From: a virus
IMG/VR virus record: IMGVR_UViG_3300012000_000039
Span: 1 to 44,066 of that record
Direction: 5' to 3' (one strand)
DNA: 44,066 bases
Part shown: positions 29,922 through 38,517 of the stretch, in pieces
Layout: every line of letters starts with the position of its first letter
Position numbering within the stretch: the first letter of the stretch is position 1
Translations under genes and position numbers: made by a program
Notes under the pieces: generated by a model
Seen by the model: the letters and a program-made list of their open reading frames with translations, nothing else
Databases searched by the model: none
Told to the model about the DNA's origin: nothing

Positions 29922-30542
29922 ATGATTCTGCGTAAAGTCGGTGGCAAGCGTCAGGCGATCCATGGCGGCATCAAGGCGAAGAGCAAGAAGGGCAAGGTCA
30001 ATCGCGCCAAGCCCGCTCCCGAGCCCGCCGCTGAGTACGGCCCGGTGACGGCGCTGGCCCTCGGCGCTGGACAGGCACTCGACGCCCTGCTCGATGGCCT
30101 CGTATACGCCGCCACGGCGGTGTACGAGTTCATGGGCAAAGTGTTCCACTCGATCTATGAGTGGTGCGCGAGCGTGCTGAGCTGGATCAGCGACCAGATC
30201 AAGGTCGCCACCGGCAAGGCGCGCGAGGCGTTCGCGTACGTCAAGAACGTGGTGTCCTCCCAGAACATCGACTGGGTGGCCGCGCACACGTTCGCGATCA
30301 AGGCGCTCTGCGCTGCTGCCGCCATCGGCGTCGGCATCACAGGCGGCATCTTGGTCGGCGGCACCGTGGGCGGCGTCGCCCTCGCGGCCGGCGCCTCGAT
30401 CGAGGTCGGCAAGATGGTCGCCATCATGTCGAGCGCCATCACCGGCGGCGTGCTGGCTGAGGCGTGCTACACGTTCCTCAAGGCCGGCGTGAACGCCGAG
30501 CAGATCGCCGTTGCGCGTCAGCAGGCCCTTGCCGCGGCCTAA
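29922..30542 (+). CDS. Multi-pass membrane protein with basic N-terminus
   Basis: AGGAG lies about nine bases before ATG 29922. The 206-residue product starts with a strongly basic segment (GGKRQAIHGGIKAKSKKGKV). Amphipathic helices follow (YAATAVYEFMGKVFHSIYEW, VLSWISDQIKVATG), then two hydrophobic segments (FAIKALCAAAAIGVGITGGI and the glycine-rich GGTVGGVALAAGASIEV). The reading frame uses G/C-ending codons more than its neighbours. A single-gene transcript from promoter copy 5 suggests high expression. A pore-forming, holin-like or membrane-remodelling role is possible; none is proven. Confidence 0.65.
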   Translation: MILRKVGGKRQAIHGGIKAKSKKGKVNRAKPAPEPAAEYGPVTALALGAGQALDALLDGLVYAATAVYEFMGKVFHSIYEWCASVLSWISDQIKVATGKAREAFAYVKNVVSSQNIDWVAAHTFAIKALCAAAAIGVGITGGILVGGTVGGVALAAGASIEVGKMVAIMSSAITGGVLAEACYTFLKAGVNAEQIAVARQQALAAA

Positions 30543-30575
30543 TGTTAATTAAACCGTCCTCCTCGGAACGGTTTG

Positions 30576-30612
30576 AGGCGCCCCTGACTCGTTGTCTTGG
30601 GCGCCTTTTTTT
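30576..30612 (+). terminator. Intrinsic terminator after the 29922 gene
   Basis: AGGCGCCC (30576-30583) and GGGCGCCT (30599-30606) form an 8-bp stem ending in seven T, followed by AGCTATCAGCGC. A weaker hairpin AAACCG/CGGTTT lies just upstream (about 30551-30574). Confidence 0.88.
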
Positions 30613-30686
30613 AGCTATCAGCGCTTTTGTAATAGAATAAGTCCCAGTAGAATTGTGCTATTGCTATCAAAATCGCCGGCCGCGCT

Positions 30687-32672
30687 ATGCCCCCAGCTGA
30701 CCAGAATAACGCTCCGTTCGATTACCGGCCTGTGGGAGCCGCGGCTGCCGCTGGTTTGCCAACCGCCAGTTTGCTGGAATACTTGCTTTACGAGTATCCG
30801 CAGTACAAGAAGATCCTCGAATCGGCCGAAGACGCCACGCTCCCCAATGGCAATGTTGACCTGCGCAAGGTCATGGAAAAGATCCAGCCGGGGGACTTCG
30901 GCCTGTCTGGCTTACAGGGTGGCGGCGATACGTTTACTGATATTCTGGTGCGGGGCTCGCATACAGCCTCTGGCGGTCCCGGCGCGCACGGCCAAGTTGC
31001 CGGGCCCTATGTGCGTCCACATTGGAAGCTCACGAACACCCCGGAAGGCGAGCTAGGTCCGGCGCTCTCGTTCTTAATGAACGACCGTGGAGAATTATAT
31101 TCACCCGAGATGGCCAGCAATCCCAAGGCGTGGCGCAAGCGCGTGGCGGGCGATGCGAAGGACATGACGGGCACGCAGCGCTATGGGAATTACAAAGAAT
31201 ATTTACGCTCTCGCACCAAGCAACTGGCAGAACTGAAAGCCAGAGAGCGTGCATGGAGCACCTACGACGACGCTGTACGCAAAGGCGTTAATGCCCCCCA
31301 ACCACAAGTCCCGCGGCCTGATGCCAACGCAATTCAGAAGCTTCAGCAGGCAAAAACCACGTCGGTGTCGCGCCTGAAAAGCCTGCTGGGAGACATCGCC
31401 GAGAACTCCGGGAACACGCAGACTGGTGAGCTATATCGCCGCGGACAGAAAGTTCATGAGCGCTGGCGGCCCACGAGCGAGACCGGGTTCTTTGGCGGCC
31501 CACGCACAGACGCCAAGAACTTCGAGCGCCAATTAGAGTACATCACGGGCAAGGCTGACCGGCAGGAAGCGCTGGCCAAACGCTTCGATGAGCTGGCCGC
31601 CAAGAACCCCAAGCTCAAGCAAATCGCTGCTGACCTGCGCATGACCGATGGCGAGCGTTGGGATCGCTTGGCCAAGAACTTAGAAGCTCGTGGACTCAAG
31701 ACACCAGCGCAGAAGCAGACGGTCGAATCCCTGATCGAAGCCGCTGGTGGTAATCCCAACGCCCTGCTCAAATCCAAGTTATTTAAACCGAAGCAGTTTG
31801 AGACCGTGGTGCCGAGTTTATTACACGGCGGCATGAGCGCGACGAACGCGGGCCAGACGCCGGTGGATTACATTTTTTCCAACGCCCCAGAGGCAGCAAA
31901 AGATGTCGCGGACGGTTGGTGGCGGCGCGGCTGGCCGGGCTTGCGGGTGCGCATGCGCAACTGGCTTGACAACTATAAATACAACACATCGCCAGAAGGG
32001 CTGACGAAAGAAATTCAAGAAGCGCTTGATCGGCGCCCGCAAGAGTTGGTCCCGCACTGGGGTGACACGGTGTACAAACACACGGTCACAGAGGGTTCGA
32101 GCCAGAATCCGCGCGGGTATTATCGTGACCCCAAAACAACGCCGGTCGGCCAGAAACCCACGCTTTGGATGCGGGCCAAAGAAACGTTTGGGGAAAAAGA
32201 ATTCTTAGAGCAAGCCAAGCGGATGGGCGTGGATCCGTATGACGCCGCCGGAGCCGGTAATACTGCCGTAAGCGAAGTACTGGGCCTCAACCGCTTTCGC
32301 CGTTTGTTTGGCGGTGACTGTCGGGGAGGCCATTGCGGCGCGGGTCCAGCCCGCATGTTTGGAAACTTGTTCAAAGGTCGTTTCTCCGGCGCACCATCGA
32401 CGTATCTGCCGAATCGCGTGGCGCTGAGCGATGTGTTTGAGCCTGTGTTAGTCACGCACAAAGCGCAGGCGTTACGCGATCTCACCAAAGGTTTTCGTGG
32501 GCGCGCAGCCGCGGGTCTAGGCGCCATGGGCCTCATGGGTGCCGCTGGTTACGGATTAACTGGTCTTGGTCAAGGACTGCTCCGCTCGCCCAAACTCCCG
32601 CCGCAACCCAAGCTGGATCCCCACATGTTTGCAAAATCAATGAAACTGCTGCAACCGCAACAGCGCATATAA
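30687..32672 (+). CDS. Virion-type protein with permuted papain-like hydrolase halves
   Basis: In this 661-residue protein an N-terminal part has IQPGDFGLSGL (66-76) and then VRGSHTASGGPGAHG (88-102), the GD-x-SH order that supplies His in permuted NlpC/papain-like hydrolases. Far downstream GDCRGGHCGAGPARMFG (about 543-559, likely nucleophile Cys550) and PSTYLPNRVALSDVFEPV resemble the Cys half of such enzymes. Between them lie about 450 residues of charged helical sequence. The C-terminus has a glycine-rich hydrophobic segment (AAGLGAMGLMGAAGYGLTGL). It could be a tail- or capsid-borne enzyme that cuts peptide or lipid bonds at entry. The fold assignment is inference. Confidence 0.6.
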   Translation: MPPADQNNAPFDYRPVGAAAAAGLPTASLLEYLLYEYPQYKKILESAEDATLPNGNVDLRKVMEKIQPGDFGLSGLQGGGDTFTDILVRGSHTASGGPGAHGQVAGPYVRPHWKLTNTPEGELGPALSFLMNDRGELYSPEMASNPKAWRKRVAGDAKDMTGTQRYGNYKEYLRSRTKQLAELKARERAWSTYDDAVRKGVNAPQPQVPRPDANAIQKLQQAKTTSVSRLKSLLGDIAENSGNTQTGELYRRGQKVHERWRPTSETGFFGGPRTDAKNFERQLEYITGKADRQEALAKRFDELAAKNPKLKQIAADLRMTDGERWDRLAKNLEARGLKTPAQKQTVESLIEAAGGNPNALLKSKLFKPKQFETVVPSLLHGGMSATNAGQTPVDYIFSNAPEAAKDVADGWWRRGWPGLRVRMRNWLDNYKYNTSPEGLTKEIQEALDRRPQELVPHWGDTVYKHTVTEGSSQNPRGYYRDPKTTPVGQKPTLWMRAKETFGEKEFLEQAKRMGVDPYDAAGAGNTAVSEVLGLNRFRRLFGGDCRGGHCGAGPARMFGNLFKGRFSGAPSTYLPNRVALSDVFEPVLVTHKAQALRDLTKGFRGRAAAGLGAMGLMGAAGYGLTGLGQGLLRSPKLPPQPKLDPHMFAKSMKLLQPQQRI

Positions 32673-32710
32673 ACTAATCAGTTTGCGCTAAAACAAGATT
32701 GGGGCGTGCC

Positions 32711-33577
32711 ATGAATGTGCAAGAATTTCTCGCCCGGCTACTTCGTTTTGTTATTATTTTTACCGTCGCGCGGCACGCTTGCGCCGGCACGATCGACCCC
32801 AACACCCCCGACGATAAATATGTCGAGTTTGGCCGACAGTTTGCCAACGTGGTGCGCATCCGAGCGAAAGCGCCGTGCGATAACCCCGAGTGCCCGCTGA
32901 AAGAGCACGACCAGTATGGCTCCGCGGTGATCATCAGGCCCAACTGGATTCTCACGGCCGGGCATGTGCTCAAGGGGACATCCGGGGCCACGATCCTGCG
33001 CGACGACAACACAGAGTATCCCCTGTCGCATGTCGTCGTGCACAAGGACTTTGAGGACGGCAAGTTTGGCATGCACGACGTAGCTGTGGGATATTCCAGC
33101 AAAGACTTCAAGGCGGAGTTTTATCCCGAGCTGTACAAACACGACGACGAGCTGGGAAAAGCGATTACGTTCGCCGGCTTTGGCTTTCCGGGCACGTTCT
33201 CCACGGGTTTTGATATCAAGCGCGGCGATCACAAACGACGCGCCGGGCACAATAAAATAGACGCCATGACGCACACGGTGTTAATTTGCACGCCGTCGAC
33301 AGGGTCCGCGCGCTTTCCTTTGGAATTCATGATCACGCCGGGTGATTCGGGCGGCGGCATGTTCATTGGTAACAAATTAGCGGGAATTAATTCGTTCCTC
33401 ATGGCCGCCGACAAGAAACCGGACGGCACGTATGGCGACGAGAGCGCGTTTACCCGTGTGAGTTTGTACAAGGATTGGGTAGAATCGCAGATCAAGCAGT
33501 ACGAGCTAGCGCTTGCCGCGCAGGCTACCACGGGTCCAGAGCCGGCGACCCATTTAGATATAAATGAGTCAAAATAG
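32711..33577 (+). CDS. Secreted trypsin-like serine protease
   Basis: ATG 32711 is chosen because a signal peptide follows (LLRFVIIFTVARHACAG). The 288-residue product has the complete catalytic triad of S1-family proteases: His in WILTAGHVL (about residue 85), Asp in MHDVAVGYS (about 121) and Ser in TPGDSGGGMF (about 213). Its start segment KYVEFGRQFANVVRI precedes the first barrel. It should act outside the cytoplasm, perhaps on host envelope proteins or in virion maturation. Trypsin-like proteases are uncommon in phages. It lies just before a gene with a helicase domain. Confidence 0.88.
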   Translation: MNVQEFLARLLRFVIIFTVARHACAGTIDPNTPDDKYVEFGRQFANVVRIRAKAPCDNPECPLKEHDQYGSAVIIRPNWILTAGHVLKGTSGATILRDDNTEYPLSHVVVHKDFEDGKFGMHDVAVGYSSKDFKAEFYPELYKHDDELGKAITFAGFGFPGTFSTGFDIKRGDHKRRAGHNKIDAMTHTVLICTPSTGSARFPLEFMITPGDSGGGMFIGNKLAGINSFLMAADKKPDGTYGDESAFTRVSLYKDWVESQIKQYELALAAQATTGPEPATHLDINESK

Positions 33578-33589
33578 GTCACGCGGTTT

Positions 33590-36154
33590 ATGAACAGCAT
33601 TCTCGACGACGACCCGCCGCCCGGCCATATTCTTGTGAGCGGGCACAGCGGCGCCGGTAAATCTACGCTGGCCAAAGCACTCGCTGAAAAGCTGCAGCGC
33701 CCAGTAGCGCAGGTGGATCATCAGCCGGCGTTCACAGCGTTTCTTGCAAATAATGACAAAGATAATCATCTTCCGCTCGGCTCGCCCAAGCACGACGAGT
33801 TTCGCCAGCTGATGCGGGATACGGCGCTCAAGACGCTGGAAGAAACGAAGGCGCCGGCCGTTATTGAAGGCACGCAGCTCGCATATCTGCCGCCAGAGCT
33901 GCTTCAAAAATTTACTCGCATTCACGTTAATCCCTCGATGCGGCAGGCATATCAGCAGCGGCTGGAACGGCAGCGACGCCGGTACGAGAAGAATCCCGAT
34001 AAGCAGTGGACGCCCGAGGTCGAGGAAGAAAAACGGCACATGACCACGCTCGTGCATAACTTCCACAAAGATACGCTGCGAAAGTACGGCAAACTGCCCG
34101 ACACGGTGAAATACAAACCCGGACAAGATATTGATAAGTTAATTCAGCGGCTGCGTCAAAAGAGTGCCGAACTGCTTCCCGATATTCAACTCCAAGAACA
34201 CCAGCAACGCATTGCCGACCGGATCTCGACGGAAGATCCCCGCCTGCTTGTGTATCACGGGCTGGGTTCTGGGAAATCTCTCTCGTCGCTGGCCGCCGCC
34301 GAAGCCGCCAAGGAACAAAACGGCGAAGACTACGGCGTGGTGGTTCCGGCCAGTCTCAGGGGCAACTTCGACAAAGAGATCAAGAAGTTTACGCGCAACT
34401 CGAACCCGGAGATCATGAGCTACACGGGGCTAGCGCTGGGCAAAAAGTTCCAGACGCCGCCTAAGACACTCATCATGGACGAGGCGCACAGGCTCCGCAA
34501 TCCGGGCAGCGCGAGTTCTGCCGGAGCTGCTGAAGCTGCTGCACAGGCCAAGCGCCTGCTGTTATTAACAGGCTCGCCGATCACGAACTCACCGACGGAC
34601 TTGGCGAACTTGTTATCAATGCTGCACAACAAGTCGATCACACCGGAAGAGTTCGAAAAACGCTACATCGACTATAAGACCGTGCGGCCGGGCTTACTGG
34701 GCTGGCTGCGTGGTGCGAAGCCGGGCGTCAAGCCAGTCGTCAAGAACGAGAAAGAACTGCGCAACTTGCTGCGCGGCAAAGTCGATTACCAGCCCAGCAA
34801 GACTCCTGACGGCGTGAACGTGAATGAAGAAGTCGTGCGCGTCCCGTTGAGCGCCGAGCAGCAGAAGATCCAAAAAGCTATTCGGACGAAGATTCCGCCG
34901 GGCTTTCTTTGGAAACTCGACCAAGAGTTTCCGCTGTCCAAGGACGAGCTGGCGAAGTTAAACAGTTTCTTAACTGGCCTGCGCCAAGTGAGTCTGTCCA
35001 CGCAGCCGTTCCGGGCCGACAAAGACCCGGCCAAGGCGTTTACCCAGAGCGCGAAGCTCCAGACAGCGTTTAAAAACCTCCAGCAGACACTCGCCGAAGA
35101 CAAGCGCAAGAAGGCCATCATTTACTCGAACTTCATTGACTCTGGTCTGGCGCCCTACGCAGCCGGCCTAGAGAAAGCCAAGATCCCGCATGCGTTTTTC
35201 CACGGCGGCGTCAGCCCAAAGGCGCGCCAAGCTGCCGTGGACGCATATAACCAAGGCAAGCTGCGGGCGCTCTTGATCGGCCCTGCTGGCGCCGAAGGCT
35301 TGTCGACCAAGGGCACGAGTCTGATCCAGCTCTTAGACCCGCACTGGCATGAGTCGCGCAGCCAGCAAGCCCGTGGCCGTGGTCTGCGCTTTGACTCGCA
35401 CGTCGGTCTCCCGGAAGAACTCAAGAACGTCAAAGTCCAAAGATATCTAAGTGCCAGCCAAGACCCGAGCTTCTTGGGCAAGCTCATGGGCTATCAGCGT
35501 GAGCGTACGGGCGACGAGGTACTGGAACATCTCACCGCGGATAAAGAACGCCTGAACGAGATCTTCCGGCAGATCCTCAAGGAAGAAGGCTCGCGCTACA
35601 AGGACGAGAAAGAACGCGAAAAGCTGAGCGCTGAGTTACCAGACTTCCAGCCAGACTATACGCCGGGCCAGTTACATGCGCTGGGCGTGTACAAATCACT
35701 GTACGAAAAAGAAGGCCCACGGCTTGCGAGTTTAGGAGAGTGGAAGCCCGAATGGGTGACCGAGCATGATCCGAAGGGCTGGCTGGAGTGGTACCAGAAC
35801 TATAATTCGGGCCGCAGGATCCCCGACGAAGACACGCGCCAAATTAAGCGCTGGGCGAGCTTCAAGGCGCGCCATGGCGGCCCGTTCAGCAAAGATCCCA
35901 CACCGAGACGTGGCTGGGCGCTGCGGCACTGGGCCATTGATCCCACGAAACTGGTCGCCCGGGAGCGCGCCGGAGAAGTAAAAACCATGCTCCAAGCCTA
36001 TCAGGAGCAGGAGTTACAAAAGTATCTCAAGCGTCGCCGCCGTGAATTAACAACCGACGAGCCAGTCCCGCTTTTAAAGCAAGCTCGCCGCCGGTTAAAA
36101 TATCCAAAACCCGTTGAGCCAGCGATCCACAGCATTCTCGACACGGACGAGTAA
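33590..36154 (+). CDS. Kinase-like P-loop + SNF2-type helicase + GRR-type C-terminal domain fusion
   Basis: The 854-residue protein has three parts. Residues 12-190 hold a P-loop (GHSGAGKST, 18-26) with a kinase-like layout and a C-terminal charged helix. Residues about 200-650 are a superfamily-2 helicase: HGLGSGKS (about 221), MDEAHRLRN (about 296), LLLTGSPITNSP, IIYSNFIDSG, PAGAEGLSTKG and QQARGRGLRFDSH. Residues about 725-795 contain DPKGWLEWYQNYNSGRR, then DEDTRQIKRWASFKARH and WALRHWAIDP. From memory this last pattern is common in giant-virus and eukaryotic proteins. DNA translocation or remodelling is likely; the kinase substrate is unknown. Confidence 0.8.
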   Translation: MNSILDDDPPPGHILVSGHSGAGKSTLAKALAEKLQRPVAQVDHQPAFTAFLANNDKDNHLPLGSPKHDEFRQLMRDTALKTLEETKAPAVIEGTQLAYLPPELLQKFTRIHVNPSMRQAYQQRLERQRRRYEKNPDKQWTPEVEEEKRHMTTLVHNFHKDTLRKYGKLPDTVKYKPGQDIDKLIQRLRQKSAELLPDIQLQEHQQRIADRISTEDPRLLVYHGLGSGKSLSSLAAAEAAKEQNGEDYGVVVPASLRGNFDKEIKKFTRNSNPEIMSYTGLALGKKFQTPPKTLIMDEAHRLRNPGSASSAGAAEAAAQAKRLLLLTGSPITNSPTDLANLLSMLHNKSITPEEFEKRYIDYKTVRPGLLGWLRGAKPGVKPVVKNEKELRNLLRGKVDYQPSKTPDGVNVNEEVVRVPLSAEQQKIQKAIRTKIPPGFLWKLDQEFPLSKDELAKLNSFLTGLRQVSLSTQPFRADKDPAKAFTQSAKLQTAFKNLQQTLAEDKRKKAIIYSNFIDSGLAPYAAGLEKAKIPHAFFHGGVSPKARQAAVDAYNQGKLRALLIGPAGAEGLSTKGTSLIQLLDPHWHESRSQQARGRGLRFDSHVGLPEELKNVKVQRYLSASQDPSFLGKLMGYQRERTGDEVLEHLTADKERLNEIFRQILKEEGSRYKDEKEREKLSAELPDFQPDYTPGQLHALGVYKSLYEKEGPRLASLGEWKPEWVTEHDPKGWLEWYQNYNSGRRIPDEDTRQIKRWASFKARHGGPFSKDPTPRRGWALRHWAIDPTKLVARERAGEVKTMLQAYQEQELQKYLKRRRRELTTDEPVPLLKQARRRLKYPKPVEPAIHSILDTDE

Positions 36155-36156
36155 TC

Positions 36157-37311
36157 ATGCCGCCGCTTCCCGTGAGCAAAACCGTCGAGATGATGCTGAC
36201 GCGGCGCAAGCTGTTTGAGAAGATCATGCAGCACGTCGCTTCCCGAAAGATTCAAAACCACGTACAAGCTACAGGTGACCGTATGGCCGCAACTCCGCAG
36301 CAGTTTGGAATGCAGATTGGAAAAACCATGGGCAAGCAGGCGTTTCTGGGCCCGGGCTTGCTGGGCGCTGGGATGGGTGCCATGACATCGCCCGAAGGCC
36401 ACCGCATGGAAGGTGCTGGCCGCGGGGCTGTGAAAGCCACGGGCACGACGTTGGGCGCGGCGGCTGGCATTCCGGCCGGCATTCTGGCAGCGCTCATGCT
36501 GATCAAGGGCAAAAAGACGCCGCGGATTCCGGGCGGCGTGGGGGCACGGGCGTGGGCGCGACGGGGCGCGAGAAATATGGCCAATATTTCCAGCGCGGTG
36601 GGTGTTGGTGCTCCTGCTGGTGCTGCTCTTGGCGGCGGCGCCGGGTACGCCGGCACAAGTGCTTTCTTGGGCAAGCCCTCGTGGGAGAAGAAAGAAGCCT
36701 CGATGCTGTCGGCCATCGGTGGCGGCTTGGGTGCGGGTGTCGGTGGTTTAGCGGGCCTGACCGGCGGCGGCATTCTGGGCGCGCTCACTGGCGGCGCGAT
36801 GGGCGGTGCGCATGGTGCTGGACTGGGTTTACTCGGCGGCGGCGCGCTGGGCCTCGGTGCCGGAGCGCATCTGGGTGGAAACATCGGCGCCAGCATCGGC
36901 AAGAAGAAGAAAGAAAAACCCGCCGAGAAAGACGAAAAGCCTGAAGCCGAAGAGAAAGACGACAAGGGCGACGAAGAAGTGAAAGAAAGTTCGTCTAAAA
37001 AATTAATTGACGCCGCGATGCAACTGTCGGATTCCGCGTTGAACAAATTAGTGCCGGCACGCGCCGGTACAGCATCCGGCGCGGCTTTGCGGGCAGCCCA
37101 TAACAGCGGGACGTTCCGGGCGCCAATCTATTTAAACGCTCCCGGCCACTCGTTGTTTGGCCATACGCCGGGCGACGCTGTCATGCCGGATTTTCGGCAG
37201 TATTTGCAGAATTTAATTCGCTCCAATATGAAACGCGCCCCGGCAGATGCGCTGGCAAAAAAACAGCCGGGCTCAGTATTGGCGCGGCAAGAAGCAAAAA
37301 ATTACTGGTAA
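36157..37311 (+). CDS. Glycine-rich membrane protein with YEFG-like motif, virion-type
   Basis: The ATG follows the previous stop by two bases. Residues 1-43 are a basic helix. TPQQFGMQIGKTMGK (about 46-60) resembles the YEFG-type motif of the 38518, 39232 and 39955 products. The middle holds long Gly/Ala-rich hydrophobic stretches (GLLGAGMGAMTS, GGLGAGVGGLAGLTGGGILG, GLGLLGGGALGLGAGAHLGG), then a charged EKDEKPEAEEKDDKGDEE linker and a C-terminal domain. It could be a virion protein that enters the host membrane. Function inferred from context. Confidence 0.65.
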   Translation: MPPLPVSKTVEMMLTRRKLFEKIMQHVASRKIQNHVQATGDRMAATPQQFGMQIGKTMGKQAFLGPGLLGAGMGAMTSPEGHRMEGAGRGAVKATGTTLGAAAGIPAGILAALMLIKGKKTPRIPGGVGARAWARRGARNMANISSAVGVGAPAGAALGGGAGYAGTSAFLGKPSWEKKEASMLSAIGGGLGAGVGGLAGLTGGGILGALTGGAMGGAHGAGLGLLGGGALGLGAGAHLGGNIGASIGKKKKEKPAEKDEKPEAEEKDDKGDEEVKESSSKKLIDAAMQLSDSALNKLVPARAGTASGAALRAAHNSGTFRAPIYLNAPGHSLFGHTPGDAVMPDFRQYLQNLIRSNMKRAPADALAKKQPGSVLARQEAKNYW

Positions 37312-37391
37312 TAAATCTCTGCAGGCAAACGTCGAGCCGCCATGTATAATCGCCCTGTTGTGGCAAGGATGCCCTTCAGGAGGCTCAGAGC

Positions 37392-37742
37392 ATGGCGGCT
37401 CGATTTCGTTATTACAATGCCCTCCTGCGGATGCTCAAAGCGGAGTGTCCCGCAGCTTTTCCCGTGAGTGTGCGCCGGGTAAAGCTCGCAAAGTTAGAGG
37501 GTCGCTGCTGGAAACAGGGCAAGAAGTTCCACATCCAGATCGACAAGAGTCTGGATGAATCGCGCTCCATGGATGTCTTGATTCATGAGTGGGCGCATGC
37601 GCGGGCGTGGAACCATCGGCTGGACGAAGCCAAGACCGACGAGGCGTTCAATAAGTTAGCCCATGACGCCGCGTGGGGTGTGGCCTATGCCGAGATTTAT
37701 TCGCACTACGAGAAACAGTTTACGCACACCGCAGTGATTTAA
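37392..37742 (+). CDS. SprT-like zinc metallopeptidase
   Basis: AGGAGG lies upstream of ATG 37392. The 116-residue product carries MDVLIHEWAHARAWNHRLDE, with HEWAH (65-69) as the HExxH zinc site. The N-terminal part (FPVSVRRVKLAKLEGRCWKQ, FHIQIDKSL) gives the beta layer before the helix, as in SprT-type minimal peptidases. A third ligand may be His91 or Glu101. It likely acts in the cytoplasm. A TATAAT at about 37350, 17 bases from a weak -35, may provide a promoter. Confidence 0.7.
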   Translation: MAARFRYYNALLRMLKAECPAAFPVSVRRVKLAKLEGRCWKQGKKFHIQIDKSLDESRSMDVLIHEWAHARAWNHRLDEAKTDEAFNKLAHDAAWGVAYAEIYSHYEKQFTHTAVI

Positions 37743-37753
37743 CGACGGGCGCT

Positions 37754-38011
37754 ATGCTTCACGACTTCAGCTGGACGACTGCGCTGATCATCTTCGTGAC
37801 GTACGTCGTGATCGATATTTTGTACGCGCTGTACGTCATCTGCGTCAGCAAGCGCCAAGCAGCCAAAGCGGCTATTGTCAGTTCTTTCTTGTATAGCTTG
37901 GGCGCGTACGGGGTGATTTCGTATTCTAAGAATCCGCTGTACGTCGTTCCCTTGGCGGTCGGCGCGTTTCTCGGAACGTACATCGTCGTGAAATACAACG
38001 CCCGTGACTAA
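37754..38011 (+). CDS. Three-pass small membrane protein
   Basis: The start at 37754 avoids the upstream gene. The 85-residue product has three hydrophobic segments: TALIIFVTYVVIDILYALYV, AIVSSFLYSLGAYGVISY and VVPLAVGAFLGTYIVV. Proteins with this plan are frequent in large phages and are often left without a function. It overlaps the next frame by eight bases. Confidence 0.65.
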   Translation: MLHDFSWTTALIIFVTYVVIDILYALYVICVSKRQAAKAAIVSSFLYSLGAYGVISYSKNPLYVVPLAVGAFLGTYIVVKYNARD

Positions 38012-38255
38012 GTATCAGCCCCTGTCCCGCGAGATGTTACTGGCGCAGCGCAAATGTTGTGGCAAGCGATGTCAAAACTGTCCGTATGATCCGCCGTACA
38101 CCAAAGGCAGCACACAGGTGAAACCATGCAGTTCCTCGTGTCGCTCTTCTTTAAATTCTGCGACACATGGCTGCCGATCTGGTTACGCCCGCGACATATC
38201 CTCGACCTCCGACAGCGGGCTGGCGCATGGAAACGCGTCCGGGCAGAACATTTAG
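38004..38255 (+). CDS. DUF5522-like cysteine-rich small protein
   Basis: A GTG start at 38004 gives a product whose first 40 residues match a DUF5522-type pattern: YQPLSREMLLAQRKCCGKRC followed by QNCPYDPPY. Four cysteines sit close together and may bind metal. Beyond about residue 42 the frame overlaps the HNH gene and reads like noise (SSSCRSSLNSATHG), so the native protein may be shorter than the frame. Similar domains occur as stand-alone proteins in bacteria. Its role is unknown. Confidence 0.6.
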   Translation: MTKYQPLSREMLLAQRKCCGKRCQNCPYDPPYTKGSTQVKPCSSSCRSSLNSATHGCRSGYARDISSTSDSGLAHGNASGQNI

Positions 38256-38500
38256 CGAAGCACCCGGCCTGCGAAGTCTGTGGCCGCACGACAAATTTAA
38301 CCGTGCACCACATTTTCCCGGTGAGCATTGCGCCTGAACTAGAATTAGTCGAAAATAACCTGATCACTTTGTGCGAAACGCCCTGCCACTTCATGTTTGG
38401 GCACTTTTTCAGCTATCATTGTTACAATAAAGACGTCCGGCAGATGGCCCGTAACTTTCGGGCGAAAATGTCCCGCCGAAAGTGCACCAAGTTTAGATAA
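38126..38500 (+). CDS. HNH endonuclease
   Basis: The 124-residue product has a CxxC knuckle (HPACEVCG, Cys49 and Cys52), the motif LTVHHIFPVS (His61, His62), then ELELVENNLITLCE (Asn78) and CHFMFGHF (His88). This is the ordered HNH fold that binds a metal and cuts DNA. Phages use such enzymes for DNA packaging, recombination or homing. No intron or target site is visible nearby, so mobility cannot be shown. The start overlaps the 38004 frame by about 130 bases. Confidence 0.88.
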   Translation: MQFLVSLFFKFCDTWLPIWLRPRHILDLRQRAGAWKRVRAEHLAKHPACEVCGRTTNLTVHHIFPVSIAPELELVENNLITLCETPCHFMFGHFFSYHCYNKDVRQMARNFRAKMSRRKCTKFR

Positions 38501-38517
38501 CAAAAGACGAGCGCCCC

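Noticed and set aside
30620-30660. Promoter before the 30687 gene (TTGTAA then TAGAAT)
   Set aside because: Spacing and boxes are only partly consensus; no CTAAAT-type element is present there, so the evidence is too weak.
37340-37360. Sigma70 promoter with TATAAT before the metallopeptidase
   Set aside because: The -10 is good but the -35 (CAGGCA at 17 bases) matches poorly, so it is mentioned under the gene and not listed as a feature.
38126-38500. HNH gene as part of a homing intron
   Set aside because: No split gene or intron core is seen around it, so it is treated as a free-standing nuclease.
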